The position numbers were made by a program, and so were the translations under genes. Below are positions 1 to 8,546 of a DNA stretch of 38,405 nucleotides, piece after piece. Location: NCBI GenBank assembly GCA_029249445.1, contig JAQWHI010000002.1, positions 1-38,405 of the forward strand. Direction: 5' to 3'. Positions within the stretch are counted from its first letter, which is position 1. Every line of letters starts with the position of its first letter. The DNA is from Crocinitomicaceae bacterium (GTDB lineage: Bacteria > Bacteroidota > Bacteroidia > Flavobacteriales_D > Crocinitomicaceae). Under the pieces are notes generated by a model. It worked only from the letters and a program-made list of their open reading frames with translations, did no database searches and had not been told where the DNA came from.

Positions 1-1266
1 GTTTTAAAAAATGAAATTGAACAAAAACTTGGAATTAGTATCCAACGGCGAGGAGATTGTCAGTTATTGTCTGACGCTGTGCTTACTGAGCTCGGGGAAT
101 CAATTAATTACAACACAATTCGAAGGTTTTTTGGCGTAGACAAAAGCTCAGTGATTGAGCCCAGTAAGAATACATTAAATATTTTATCAAAATTTTTAGG
201 TTACGCCTCATACAATCAGTTTTCCAAACAAGTAATTCAATTTGGTGCGAATCAATATCAAGACAATTGGTATTTTGTTTTGAATAGCCAAAGTACTTCA
301 GAGGTGATTAATTACCTCATTTATCGGCGTATGAAAGATGTGTTTTTCGCAGATGTCTTTATTCGAACAATTCGAGAGTTACTTCTCATGCGTCGGTTTG
401 CTGATGTTGACTTGATTTTTAGGAGTAAGGATTTAAAGCTGAATAAATTCAGTTATTCAGAATCAATTTATGTCGGCAATTCGATTGGTATTTTGCTAAG
501 GGATGTGATTTTAGAAGATGAAGATTATTCGTTGCTTTTAAGAAACAAACTATTTATTCGTCACGTCTTATCTATTTTTGTTGATTATTCTTCGCTGAAT
601 AAGGGTTATGGTGTTTTTGTGACTCGTGCTGAACAAGAAAAAGAATTTCTTTCTAAAAATGATGCTTTATTTTTTGAATGCTTGTCTGCACTTCGTCATT
701 ATTTATTATTCGGGAAGTGTAAAACAAAGATCTCTATTAATTTTTCGAAGCTCGTTGCACATCCAATATTGATTGGTCGAATGGCGGCAATTGAAATGTT
801 ACAATGTGAGGAGGATGAGAAAAAAGCAGATGTTTTAAATGATTTGAGGGTAATATTTGAGGCTGAGAAAGTAAGAAGAATAGATTATTTCTATGAGGTA
901 AATATTGTCGCTCTCATCATGTCTGATTTTAATTTAATAGCTGCATTAAATAAAATACAGGATGCCCCTCACATTCGTCAGCACTATCAAATTAGTCATC
1001 ATCAGTTAAATATGATTCTCAGGTTTTTGAATGCAATATCTGCGAGCGATCGAAAAAAACAAACCTATATTCAACAAGAAATTAAAAAAGAGTTGTGGGT
1101 CACAAGTTACTATGACATTTTTGACCTTTTTTATCATATTGGATTGTACCATTCATCCTTAAATGTTGCAAAAAAGAATGCGATTATGCGACGGTATATG
1201 AGTATTTCAGAAAAAATGGTTTACCCTATTTTCAATAAAAATTATTTGATTTCATATTTTGATTGA
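1..1266 (+). CDS. Regulator-like protein with N-terminal helix-turn-helix-like region, 5' partial
   Basis: The frame is open from base 1 and contains no ATG before about codon 90, so the true start almost certainly lies upstream of the window; a TTG at 67 is available but unconvincing. 421 residues are visible. The first ~75 read as a DNA-binding-like module (LSDAVLTEL, NYNTIRRFFG, then NTLNILSKFLGY and YNQF). This resembles the N-terminal region of a Bacteroidota protein type in which a short helical module with a 'lkRffG ... TLd.La.ylGY..w..F' pattern precedes a variable domain. The remaining ~340 residues are helical and unrecognised. No catalytic motif, signal peptide or membrane segment is visible. 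Transcription regulation is an inference from the N-terminus only. It converges on the next gene with 49 bases between them. Confidence 0.6.
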   Translation, partial: VLKNEIEQKLGISIQRRGDCQLLSDAVLTELGESINYNTIRRFFGVDKSSVIEPSKNTLNILSKFLGYASYNQFSKQVIQFGANQYQDNWYFVLNSQSTSEVINYLIYRRMKDVFFADVFIRTIRELLLMRRFADVDLIFRSKDLKLNKFSYSESIYVGNSIGILLRDVILEDEDYSLLLRNKLFIRHVLSIFVDYSSLNKGYGVFVTRAEQEKEFLSKNDALFFECLSALRHYLLFGKCKTKISINFSKLVAHPILIGRMAAIEMLQCEEDEKKADVLNDLRVIFEAEKVRRIDYFYEVNIVALIMSDFNLIAALNKIQDAPHIRQHYQISHHQLNMILRFLNAISASDRKKQTYIQQEIKKELWVTSYYDIFDLFYHIGLYHSSLNVAKKNAIMRRYMSISEKMVYPIFNKNYLISYFD

Positions 1267-1315
1267 ATCCGATATTTTCTCTTTAATTCTGTAATAACTT
1301 AACGTTCTTATTGCT

Positions 1316-1702
1316 TTAGAAAGAGTCTATTTCATTGCGAATTAAATAGACTTCAACAATGATTCGGGAAACGAGATCAAGGTTAATTTCTTGTGGCGAA
1401 ATTAAAAGTGAATAACTTGCTTTTTTTTTGTTTGTCTTTTGCTTTTCGATAATTTTAAGTTCGAGCATCACCCGACGTACCAGAACCTTACCGCCATAAC
1501 CATGTTTAAATGAATTGTTATTGATAGCTCCTTTCATTATTGAGATGCGAAGAAGCATTTTATAGGTCTTATTAAAGTATTTCTTCAGCTGTCGAACTCG
1601 TCTTTTTTGAACATCCTCTCCATGTAAAATACGCGCTGTATAATCTGAGATGTAGTTCAGCTCTTTCAAGTATTTTTTCCGTTCTTCGGTGGATTGTTCC
1701 AT
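1316..1702 (-). CDS. Hypothetical small basic protein
   Basis: 128 residues, rich in Lys and Arg, no signal peptide or membrane segment, and not a family I recognise. The start ATG lies 7 bases downstream of the stop of the gamma-carbonic-anhydrase-like gene on the same strand, so the two are probably co-transcribed. The sequence is mainly helical: a charged N-terminus (MEQSTEERKKYLKELNY), a central KRRVRQLKKYF stretch, and a C-terminal SRIIVEVYLIRNEID helix. The high positive charge would suit nucleic-acid or ribosome binding, but nothing specific supports that. It is probably a real gene because of its spacing and length. Confidence 0.6.
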   Translation of the reverse strand: MEQSTEERKKYLKELNYISDYTARILHGEDVQKRRVRQLKKYFNKTYKMLLRISIMKGAINNNSFKHGYGGKVLVRRVMLELKIIEKQKTNKKKASYSLLISPQEINLDLVSRIIVEVYLIRNEIDSF

Positions 1703-1709
1703 TGCTATA

Positions 1710-2246
1710 TTATTCGGCTCCAGTCTTTTTTTCTTCCTTAAACCACCCGCTATACATCACATAATTATCTGCGATGCGCTGCACTTCTCCGGCAAACAAT
1801 TCAGGAGATAAAGTCTTCACTTTTTTCGCAGGAACTCCGGCATAAACGCTCCAGGCCTCCACATGTGTTCCTTGCAACAGAACCGCTCCGGCAGCGATGA
1901 TGCAGTTGGATTCAATATGACAGCCGTCCATAACAATGGAGCCCATCCCAATTAAAACGTTGTCCTCAATAGTACAGCCATGAACCAAAGCATTGTGACC
2001 AACAGAGACATTGTTCCCCAATGCTGTAGCTGCTTTTTCAAATGTTGCGTGAATTACAGCTCCATCTTGGATGTTGACTTTATTTCCCATTCGGATAGAG
2101 TTCACATCACCACGAACAACAGCACTGAACCAAATAGAGCACTGATCTCCCATTGTGACATCTCCAATAATTGTTGAATTCTCAGCAAACCAACAATCGT
2201 CTCCATAAATAGGTTCTTTACTTCTGCATGCTTTGATTAGTGCCAT
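1710..2246 (-). CDS. Gamma-carbonic anhydrase family protein (left-handed beta-helix)
   Basis: 178 residues with the hexapeptide-repeat pattern of a left-handed parallel beta-helix from about residue 20 to 150 (for example NSTIIGDVTMG, NVSVGHNALVHG, NVLIGMGSIVMDG), then a C-terminal helix. His66 (in VIHATF), His84 and His89 (in GHNALVH) match the three zinc ligands of the YrdA/PaaY/CaiE-type gamma-carbonic anhydrase family. Length is normal. Family members may hydrate CO2 or may only bind metal, and the sequence does not tell which. It is cytoplasmic with no signal peptide. It is probably the first gene of a two-gene unit with the small basic protein; a TATATTTG promoter-like element lies 14 bases upstream of the ATG. 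Confidence 0.85.
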   Translation of the reverse strand: MALIKACRSKEPIYGDDCWFAENSTIIGDVTMGDQCSIWFSAVVRGDVNSIRMGNKVNIQDGAVIHATFEKAATALGNNVSVGHNALVHGCTIEDNVLIGMGSIVMDGCHIESNCIIAAGAVLLQGTHVEAWSVYAGVPAKKVKTLSPELFAGEVQRIADNYVMYSGWFKEEKKTGAE

Positions 2247-2260
2247 ATCTATTTTTAAAA

Positions 2261-2268
2261 CAAATATA
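2261..2268 (-). promoter_or_regulatory. Promoter -7 element (TATATTTG) for the carbonic-anhydrase-like gene
   Basis: On the minus strand this reads TATATTTG, an exact match to the Bacteroidota -7 consensus TAnnTTTG, 14 bases before the ATG at 2246. No TTTG was found at the expected upstream distance, so only half of the promoter is supported. Confidence 0.4.
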
Positions 2269-2388
2269 GTTTGAATCTGCTACCTTGACTTCGACGATCT
2301 CAGCTATTTTTAATTTGTTTGATAATGTTTGAGCAGCAGACCGTAATTGTATGACAAAATTGTATCTTGCCCGAAATACGCAATTTCA

Positions 2389-3243
2389 ATGAAAAGTTTT
2401 CTAGTTCTAACGATCTGCTTGCTCGGATTCCATTCTCTGGGGCAGGACAAAAGAGCCTACCGAATTTATACGTCAAAAGGAAAGGTAGTTAGTTATCATA
2501 AAATGAAAAAGTCGCTTCTGAAGAAGGATGTTGTTCTTTTTGGCGAGTTACACAACAATGCAATCTCGCATTGGCTGGAATTGGAGTTGACCAAGGATCT
2601 GTATTTAAAAAATGATTTAATGTTGGGTGCTGAGATGATTGAGTCTGACAATCAAATGGTCCTTAATCAATACTTGAGTGGTAAGATTGACAAGAAGGCG
2701 TTTGATACATTGGCACGTTTTTGGCCAAACTATGAGACAGATTATGCTCCTTTGGTAGAATACGCGCGGGACAAGCAATTGATTTTCGTGGCAAGTAATA
2801 TCCCCAGAAGATACGCCAATAAGGTATATAAATCTGGTGGTTTTGAGGTACTTGATTCTCTTTCGGAGGAGGAAATTTCATGGATCGCACCTTTACCGAT
2901 TCGCTTTGATTCTGAGTTGCCTCAATACAAAAAAATTATTCATATGATGGGGGAGCATGGATCTCCTTCTTTAGTTATGGCTCAAGCGCTTAAAGATGCT
3001 ACAATGGCACATTTTATTTTGGCACATTTTAAGGACGAATACCAGTTTTTACATTTCAACGGTTGCTTTCACTCGGATTATCAGGAAGGGATTCTTTGGT
3101 ACTTAAAACAGGCAAGACCCGATATTAAATACGCCACCATATCAACGGTTACCCAACCGGACATCAACAGACTTGAACAGGATTATTTAGGCAAAGCTGA
3201 TTTTATCATATGCGTCGATGAGGATGTAACTGAGACCTATTGA
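2389..3243 (+). CDS. ChaN-like exported protein (haem-binding/Tiki superfamily)
   Basis: The frame is open from a TTG at 2347, but the ATG at 2389 gives a clear Sec signal peptide (MKSFLVLTICLLGFHSLGQ, cleavage before D), so I use it; the product is 284 residues. After the signal come the ChaN hallmark VVLFGELHNN with a following His-containing helix (residues ~48-65), then LGAEMIESDN and a C-terminal HFNGCFHSDYQEG segment. ChaN (DUF399) proteins are linked to haem/iron uptake and belong to the EreA/Tiki/TraB fold group of putative metallo-hydrolases. There is no lipobox cysteine, unlike many ChaN lipoproteins, so a periplasmic location is inferred. It stands alone between divergent and convergent neighbours, so context adds nothing. 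Confidence 0.75.
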   Translation: MKSFLVLTICLLGFHSLGQDKRAYRIYTSKGKVVSYHKMKKSLLKKDVVLFGELHNNAISHWLELELTKDLYLKNDLMLGAEMIESDNQMVLNQYLSGKIDKKAFDTLARFWPNYETDYAPLVEYARDKQLIFVASNIPRRYANKVYKSGGFEVLDSLSEEEISWIAPLPIRFDSELPQYKKIIHMMGEHGSPSLVMAQALKDATMAHFILAHFKDEYQFLHFNGCFHSDYQEGILWYLKQARPDIKYATISTVTQPDINRLEQDYLGKADFIICVDEDVTETY

Positions 3244-3273
3244 TTTAATTAAATTGGTTTTCTTGCTCCTACT

Positions 3274-3777
3274 CTAAAGAATGAGCTCATAGCAATAGTA
3301 TGGGTGTTCTTTCTTGTATTTTAAGAAAACTGGACCAAGGTTCGTATACCCCCGATTGTCATAGAAACGTTGATTTCTCTCATTTTGACTGAAAGTATCC
3401 AATCGGATTGCAATGTATTTTTGTTCTCTCGCCCATTGCTCTGCAAAATCCATTAATTTTCTTGCGATTCCTTTTCCTTGATGCTGAGGCATTACGGCCA
3501 ATCGATGAACTACCAGAAATCGATCATGTTTTTTTGTCGACCATTTGACTTCATTGTACTCTTCATCCGGTGACTCATTCAAAACTACGATTCCTAAGAT
3601 TGCGTTACCTTTTCGATATGCAAATAGGGTTTGTGAGCGCAGATCATTGAGGATACTTTTATAATCAGGGTAGTTTTCATCCCATTGATCAATCCCATTT
3701 GCACGCATGTGTGCGCCACACGTTTTGGTTAATGCTAAAATTGCATTCACTTCGTTCGTCTTACCGACAGAGATCAT
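3274..3777 (-). CDS. GNAT family N-acetyltransferase
   Basis: 167 residues. A TTG at 3786 would add three codons, but the ATG at 3777 begins just one base after the kbl stop codon and fits translational re-initiation, so I chose it. The acetyl-CoA binding motif A is clear: RLAVMPQHQGKGIARKLMDFAEQWA (residues ~92-116; Q-x-x-G-x-G/A core), followed by IRLDTFSQNERNQRFYDNRGY, the usual motif B with a late FY..GY. The acceptor is unknown. Coupling to kbl suggests co-expression; a direct role in threonine or glycine metabolism is only inference. Confidence 0.8.
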   Translation of the reverse strand: MISVGKTNEVNAILALTKTCGAHMRANGIDQWDENYPDYKSILNDLRSQTLFAYRKGNAILGIVVLNESPDEEYNEVKWSTKKHDRFLVVHRLAVMPQHQGKGIARKLMDFAEQWAREQKYIAIRLDTFSQNERNQRFYDNRGYTNLGPVFLKYKKEHPYYCYELIL

Positions 3778-3778
3778 A

Positions 3779-4969
3779 TTATTCAATTACTCCAAGTTCG
3801 CGTCCAATTTTTATGAAAGCTGCTGCCGCTTTGTCGAGGTCTTCTTTTGAATGCGCCGCGGAAATCTGTGTGCGAATGCGCGCTGCGCCTTTCGCAACAA
3901 CAGGATAGAAGAATCCAATTGCATAAATTCCTTCCTCCAGAAGTTTATCTGCGAACTTTTGAGAGAGTGCAGCATCATACAACATAATTGGAACGATTGG
4001 AGAATCTCCTGGTTTAATATCAAATCCAGCAGCAACAATTTGATCTTTAAAATATTTCGTATTCTCTTCAAGTTGGTCTCTTAGCAATGTGGTTGAGCTT
4101 AAAATGTCGAATACTTTATTTGAAGCTCCAACAATTGATGGTGCTAGAGAGTTAGAAAACAAGTACGGGCGTGATTTTTGCCGTAACATATCGATAATTT
4201 CTTTCGGACCTGTGGTATATCCACCCATTGCACCGCCGAGTGCTTTTCCAAGTGTACCAGTGATGATATCAACACGGTCTTGAACGCCAAAGTGTTCAGG
4301 AACACCTCTTCCTGTCTTACCAATAAACCCCGCAGAATGACATTCATCAGTCATAACTAGGGCATCATATTTATCCGCTAACGCACAAATTTCATCCATT
4401 TTTGCCAAATCACCATCCATTGAGAAAACACCGTCTGTGACTATAATTCTAAAGCGTTGCTCCTGTGCTGCTTTGAGCTGTTCCTCGAGATCTGACATGT
4501 CTGAGTGCTTGTATCGATATCGCTTTGCCTTACACAACCGCACACCATCAATAATAGAGGCATGATTTAACTCATCTGAAATAATTGCATCTTCAGCCGA
4601 AAATAAAGGCTCGAAAACACCTCCATTGGCGTCAAATGCAGCCGCATAAAGTATAGTATCTTCAGTTCCGTAAAACGATGCAATTTTAGCTTCAAGTTCT
4701 TTGTGGATGTCCTGAGTTCCGCAAATGAATCGAACCGAGGACATGCCATAACCATGAGAATCTAGAGCGTCTTTTGAAGCTTTGATAACATCGGGATGAG
4801 AAGATAGACCAAGGTAATTGTTCGCACACATAATAACGACATCTTCACCTGTGTTGACATGAACATTTGCTCCTTGAGGTGTTGTGATGATTCGCTCTTT
4901 TTTATAAATTCCAGCTTCTTCAATTGCTTTCAGTTCTGATTGAAGGTGGGTTTTCATTTCTCCGTACAT
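3779..4969 (-). CDS. kbl: Glycine C-acetyltransferase (2-amino-3-ketobutyrate CoA ligase)
   Basis: 396 residues, the usual Kbl length. It is a PLP enzyme of the alpha-oxoamine synthase family that cleaves 2-amino-3-ketobutyrate with CoA to glycine and acetyl-CoA, the second step of threonine degradation. Visible features: [14 protein letters not shown] near residue 50, HASIIDG at 136, [16 protein letters not shown] at 208-222, and the PLP lysine K242 in [14 protein letters not shown]. The start at 4969 (MYGEMKTHL) aligns position for position with the E. coli Kbl N-terminus, so the internal ATG at 4957, although preceded by GGAG, is not preferred. Threonine dehydrogenase (tdh) is not adjacent. 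AONS/BioF is the main alternative, but the sequence fits Kbl better. Confidence 0.9.
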   Translation of the reverse strand: MYGEMKTHLQSELKAIEEAGIYKKERIITTPQGANVHVNTGEDVVIMCANNYLGLSSHPDVIKASKDALDSHGYGMSSVRFICGTQDIHKELEAKIASFYGTEDTILYAAAFDANGGVFEPLFSAEDAIISDELNHASIIDGVRLCKAKRYRYKHSDMSDLEEQLKAAQEQRFRIIVTDGVFSMDGDLAKMDEICALADKYDALVMTDECHSAGFIGKTGRGVPEHFGVQDRVDIITGTLGKALGGAMGGYTTGPKEIIDMLRQKSRPYLFSNSLAPSIVGASNKVFDILSSTTLLRDQLEENTKYFKDQIVAAGFDIKPGDSPIVPIMLYDAALSQKFADKLLEEGIYAIGFFYPVVAKGAARIRTQISAAHSKEDLDKAAAAFIKIGRELGVIE

Positions 4970-4990
4970 GTGCTTAAAGGTTTTATCCTA

Positions 4991-4998
4991 CAAATGTA
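4991..4998 (-). promoter_or_regulatory. Promoter -7 element (TACATTTG) for kbl
   Basis: Minus-strand TACATTTG matches TAnnTTTG and sits 21 bases before the kbl ATG. No good -33 TTTG was found 19-21 bases upstream. Confidence 0.45.
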
Positions 4999-5106
4999 AA
5001 AGAAAAACCAGTAATTACTTTCTGTGATTGTGCATATTCTTAAATCGAAATTGGATTCCAAAAAATCGTTGTAAATTGGATGAATTTGGTTGTTGGCAAT
5101 CGATGA

Positions 5107-7605
5107 TCAGAAATTCCATTTTAAATTCCTATTGTTTAGTATTGCAAATGAAACCTTCCATCCGGGGGTTGGAATGATATTATTTCCGTCGGACAGGATA
5201 CCGTATATTCCAACTCTCAATCGTCGTTTTGAAAATTTGAAATTGCGTTCTAAGCCTGCTAAAATTTCGTAGTGCTGCCAATTTAAGTCTGGGATATACA
5301 AAGCACCTGCGCCAAACACGAGCCCGATTCCTGTTTTTTTCATGAAAGGAATCTTATTTAAAATAGCTCCTTTTGCGTGGTGGACATAATGCCCTTCAAA
5401 GTAGATTTTTTGAGTTGGTAACGTTGAGTCAAGACCTTGAAAAGAATACAATGGGTTTGAAAACCAAATTGGGTCGCTTCGTCTGTGGAATTTTTGGTCT
5501 GCATCTCGTAAACCCTTGGTATTCAAAAACCAGCCGGTAGTAACATGATAACTTGATTTACCAAGGTTTCCAATGTTAAAGGTTTGCATTGCTCCGAATC
5601 GTATGTAATCATGATCAATATCACTGCCAAAAATGGAAGGGATCCCTTTTTCATACCAAATGTAAAATGTAGGCCATTTCGATCCTAGAATCACTTTTCG
5701 TTTGGGTTCTCGCATGTATTTCTGCCCGGGTGTATAGCGCAGTGTAATATCGAGAAGCATTCCTTGATAGCTCTCAAATTCAGTAGGCTCATTATTAGGT
5801 ATGAAGTCGTCTACTTCTTCTATAAATTTGTAATCATTCAAACTACGTCGTTCCCCAAAAATAAGCTCTGTTTCGAGAAACATTCCATTGAATATTTCGT
5901 ATTCATTTCCAATTGATAAACCGGTAACCTCAATGAAGTTATCACGTTTGTATATTTGACTGATTGCGTCGTAACCACGGATCACATCAAAATTGTGCTC
6001 AAATCCTAAGCTGAGTGTTCCAAAGTGAAATGGGCTGTATCGAAAGTCCAATCCTGTACTTCCTTTGATATCTGAATTTAAGAACCCGTATGAAATGTCT
6101 GTATAACTATCAATAAACCTCTCGTCTTCCCATTTCTTAAAGTAAAAAAAACCGGGTGCAATTCGAGGACCGGCGATGAATATTGGTCGAATCGAGCCTG
6201 CTACAGAATTAATGGTCCATTGTGTTTTGTTTGCTCTATTTCTGTGATCTACTCCCCACCAGAGTACTTTTAGGGCTGTTATCTTATTGAAGTTCTGATC
6301 AATAGAATCCAAATACTCAACCCGGTGTTCTGCATCGTATATGCTGTCTTTTACAAGTATGAAGTTACGCTCTTCGTCCGTTAGTTCTACTTTACGAGTG
6401 AGAGCCCAATAAGTAGAGTCTTTATCGTATGCTTCTTGTGTTGTAACTGCCACTTCATTACCGAAAAATTTCGGAGGAAAATTAGGTTCGAAGTTGTAGC
6501 TATCGAAATTGGTGATTGTCGTGCATACCGAGCTTTCACTTTTGTATTTTACTCCGTATTCTAAAATTTGTTTTGTTAAAATACACATTGAATCACCAGG
6601 ATGAATGAATTCTTGTTTTATGGTAAAGTTATCGTAGACGAGTAGGTTCCCTTTTTCCATACTGAGTTCTATTTTCTCGATCAACCATAAAGAGTCAACA
6701 ACATAGATGTATCCAGAGAGCGTTGATGTTGCAGTGTTCCTTGGAATGATTTTGATTTTGTGAATTTTCCTGCCTTTGGATTCATCCTGGTCAACCAATT
6801 TGTACTTGTAGGATAAGATTCCAGGTCCTGATATTGGAGAACTCACTGGGGTTTCGTGAAGATCGTTAAGTACAAGTAGGTTTTTGAAGAAATTAAAATT
6901 TGATTTCACAGTAGTTGTGTAATACAGTTGGTTGTATTTACTTCCACGTTGATCGTATGCATTTCGAACTTCCTTCACTCTAAATTTAGAGCCATAGTGA
7001 CGCAAGAAATCGACTTCAACAAGGTTCATGCTATTGGCAAATTCTTTGTCTTTCTTATGTTTTTCGGCAAATGGGTCCTCAATTCCAGTCGGGTCTGTTA
7101 TTTCCTCTGCTTTCGTTTTTTCTTTCTTTCGTTTTTCTTCTTTTCTATTAATTTTTTCGCTTGCTTTTGTATATCCGTGAACTGAATGCGGATAGGCCCA
7201 AGGGCTTATTTCATCTCTTTTCTTGACGACTTTTATAATAATATCCCTACCTGGATTTGATTTTTTTACGGAAACTTCAACGTCTTCGAGGTTTTGAATC
7301 TTTGTAGGGAATAGTACGATGTTTTTCTCAACTGGCTTTGTTGAAATGGTAATATAGGCTTCCCTTGTATCAAAACCTGTAGCACTAAAGAATAAAAAAT
7401 ACTCATCCGGATAGAGCCACATTTCATAGTGCCCATTTTGATCAGTAAGTGTGCGTAGATCAGAGGAGTTTTTTACAAATACCTTTGCATAGGGAATACC
7501 AGTGCCCTCCTCGTCTGTAATTGTTCCTTTTAGCAATTGTTGTCCGAGTGAAATTGATCCGAAGAAAATGAAGGTTAGGGATAGTATAAAGGACAATTGT
7601 CTCAT
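5107..7605 (-). CDS. Carboxypeptidase-regulatory-like / DUF5686 outer-membrane protein
   Basis: 832 residues. A signal peptide (MRQLSFILSLTFIFFGSISLGQ) is followed by a carboxypeptidase-D regulatory-like beta domain at ~22-100 (LKGTITDEEGTGIPYAKVFV, YEMWLYPDEYFLFFSATGF), as found at the N-terminus of TonB-dependent and other Bacteroidota surface proteins. Then comes a DUF5686-type region (SVKKSNPGRDIIIKVVKKRDE) with a Lys/Glu-rich low-complexity stretch near 155-185. The C-terminal half alternates aromatic and polar residues and ends ILNNRNLKWNF, which suggests a beta-barrel anchored in the outer membrane. The family is common in Bacteroidota and its function is not established. It follows the lptC string on the same strand after a 104-base gap that contains a hairpin, so it may have its own promoter. 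Confidence 0.8.
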   Translation of the reverse strand: MRQLSFILSLTFIFFGSISLGQQLLKGTITDEEGTGIPYAKVFVKNSSDLRTLTDQNGHYEMWLYPDEYFLFFSATGFDTREAYITISTKPVEKNIVLFPTKIQNLEDVEVSVKKSNPGRDIIIKVVKKRDEISPWAYPHSVHGYTKASEKINRKEEKRKKEKTKAEEITDPTGIEDPFAEKHKKDKEFANSMNLVEVDFLRHYGSKFRVKEVRNAYDQRGSKYNQLYYTTTVKSNFNFFKNLLVLNDLHETPVSSPISGPGILSYKYKLVDQDESKGRKIHKIKIIPRNTATSTLSGYIYVVDSLWLIEKIELSMEKGNLLVYDNFTIKQEFIHPGDSMCILTKQILEYGVKYKSESSVCTTITNFDSYNFEPNFPPKFFGNEVAVTTQEAYDKDSTYWALTRKVELTDEERNFILVKDSIYDAEHRVEYLDSIDQNFNKITALKVLWWGVDHRNRANKTQWTINSVAGSIRPIFIAGPRIAPGFFYFKKWEDERFIDSYTDISYGFLNSDIKGSTGLDFRYSPFHFGTLSLGFEHNFDVIRGYDAISQIYKRDNFIEVTGLSIGNEYEIFNGMFLETELIFGERRSLNDYKFIEEVDDFIPNNEPTEFESYQGMLLDITLRYTPGQKYMREPKRKVILGSKWPTFYIWYEKGIPSIFGSDIDHDYIRFGAMQTFNIGNLGKSSYHVTTGWFLNTKGLRDADQKFHRRSDPIWFSNPLYSFQGLDSTLPTQKIYFEGHYVHHAKGAILNKIPFMKKTGIGLVFGAGALYIPDLNWQHYEILAGLERNFKFSKRRLRVGIYGILSDGNNIIPTPGWKVSFAILNNRNLKWNF

Positions 7606-7629
7606 TTCATGAAATTCAACATAGTAATA

Positions 7630-7659
7630 TTCTGTATCAACTCTTTGTTTGACACAGAA
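7630..7659 (-). repeat. Hairpin in the leader of the DUF5686 gene
   Basis: Arms 7630-7640 and 7649-7659 are complementary over 11 positions with one mismatch, around an 8-base loop. No T-run follows on the minus strand, so it is not a standard terminator for the upstream genes. It sits 25 bases before the DUF5686 start and may be an mRNA leader structure or a processing site. Confidence 0.4.
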
Positions 7660-7709
7660 AAAATAACAACAATCATACCTTCTCTATTGCCGTTCAAAAC
7701 ACTTGAGTT

Positions 7710-7937
7710 TTATTTGCGTTCTTCAGATTTTTGTTTCTCCATATATTCGATATGTTTTTCCATACGCCTCATCATGTAACGACGCGCAAAAAACATAACC
7801 AAAGCCAAACCTCCAAATAGATAGTAATATCCCCAAATGGTGAAGTCTTCTTGAACCCCCTTGTAGGTGACTACCACAAAAATAAGTACTGCAGCAAAAA
7901 GCCAGAAGTAAAGCATTATTTTATTGTAGAACTGCAT
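7710..7937 (-). CDS. Small inner-membrane protein with two membrane segments
   Basis: 75 residues. Two hydrophobic spans are visible (MLYFWLFAAVLIFVVVTY at ~8-25 and WGYYYLFGGLALVMFFA at ~35-51), followed by a highly charged Arg/Lys/Glu tail (RRYMMRRMEKHIEYMEKQKSEERK) that would face the cytoplasm by the positive-inside rule. It starts 29 bases after lptC on the same strand and is likely in that operon. I do not recognise a named family. The position between lptC and an outer-membrane protein gene suggests an envelope role, but that is inference only. Confidence 0.7.
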   Translation of the reverse strand: MQFYNKIMLYFWLFAAVLIFVVVTYKGVQEDFTIWGYYYLFGGLALVMFFARRYMMRRMEKHIEYMEKQKSEERK

Positions 7938-7966
7938 AATTGAATATTTTTTTAAAGGTAGTAATT

Positions 7967-8545
7967 CTATTCAGAGTTCGGCTCTGCATCTGAGAATGCG
8001 GCTTCACCAACTGGATTGATCACTTTGTAATAATTGAATGACTGTGTAGTACGTATGCCATTGCCACGACCGACTTTTCCATTTCTTCTTAGAATCACAT
8101 TGTGATCAGTGTATATCGTACTGTCTTTTTGGTTGTAATGCAATTCTTCTGTTTCTAGGGATTGATTTCTCTCGATATTTTTTAATACGACTGAATCTCG
8201 GACAAACATAATCCCCGTTTTATAGTTGATTTCACCATACAGCGCAGAGAGCGTTGATACGATTGATCCATCCGATGAATAGAATTCAAGTTCAAGTCCG
8301 TCTTTTAATTTTGTGATTTTTTCAGGAATGGCATATGTTTCTGCAATTGCAGCTCGAATTCGCACTTGAGCATAACCAGAATCGGTGTACAATAGTTCCA
8401 GGTTAGAGGTTGCTTCCTCTGGCGCTTCGGAATCATAGGTAACTTGTTGGATTGTTTCTAAATCATTGACACATGAAAAAAGAAAACCTGCCGTGAAAAG
8501 CACAGCAGGTAATTTAATATGATTTAGAAATGAGAACGACTTCAT
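7967..8545 (-). CDS. lptC: LPS export periplasmic protein LptC (lipoprotein form)
   Basis: 192 residues. The N-terminal signal ends in a lipobox (GFLFSC), so it is predicted to be a lipoprotein rather than bitopic as in E. coli. The rest is beta-rich and LptC-like: LRI-type start YAQVRIRAAIAETYAI, LELEFYSSDGSIVSTLSALYGEINYKTGIMFVRDSVVLKN, ETEELHYNQKDSTIYTD, and RNGKVGRGNGIRTTQSFNYYKV. These repeated 'layered' strands are typical of the LptC/OstA jellyroll. In the Lpt pathway LptC passes lipopolysaccharide from LptBFG to LptA. The ATG lies one base after the stop of the TPR gene. The other lpt genes are not in this window. Confidence 0.8.
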   Translation of the reverse strand: MKSFSFLNHIKLPAVLFTAGFLFSCVNDLETIQQVTYDSEAPEEATSNLELLYTDSGYAQVRIRAAIAETYAIPEKITKLKDGLELEFYSSDGSIVSTLSALYGEINYKTGIMFVRDSVVLKNIERNQSLETEELHYNQKDSTIYTDHNVILRRNGKVGRGNGIRTTQSFNYYKVINPVGEAAFSDAEPNSE

Positions 8546-8546
8546 T

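Noticed and set aside
4957..4969. Alternative kbl start at the ATG preceded by GGAG
   Set aside because: The longer start aligns residue for residue with the E. coli Kbl N-terminus.
6928..7185. Plus-strand Phe-rich ORF inside the DUF5686 gene
   Set aside because: It is the antisense of the Lys/Glu-rich stretch of that gene, with no independent support.
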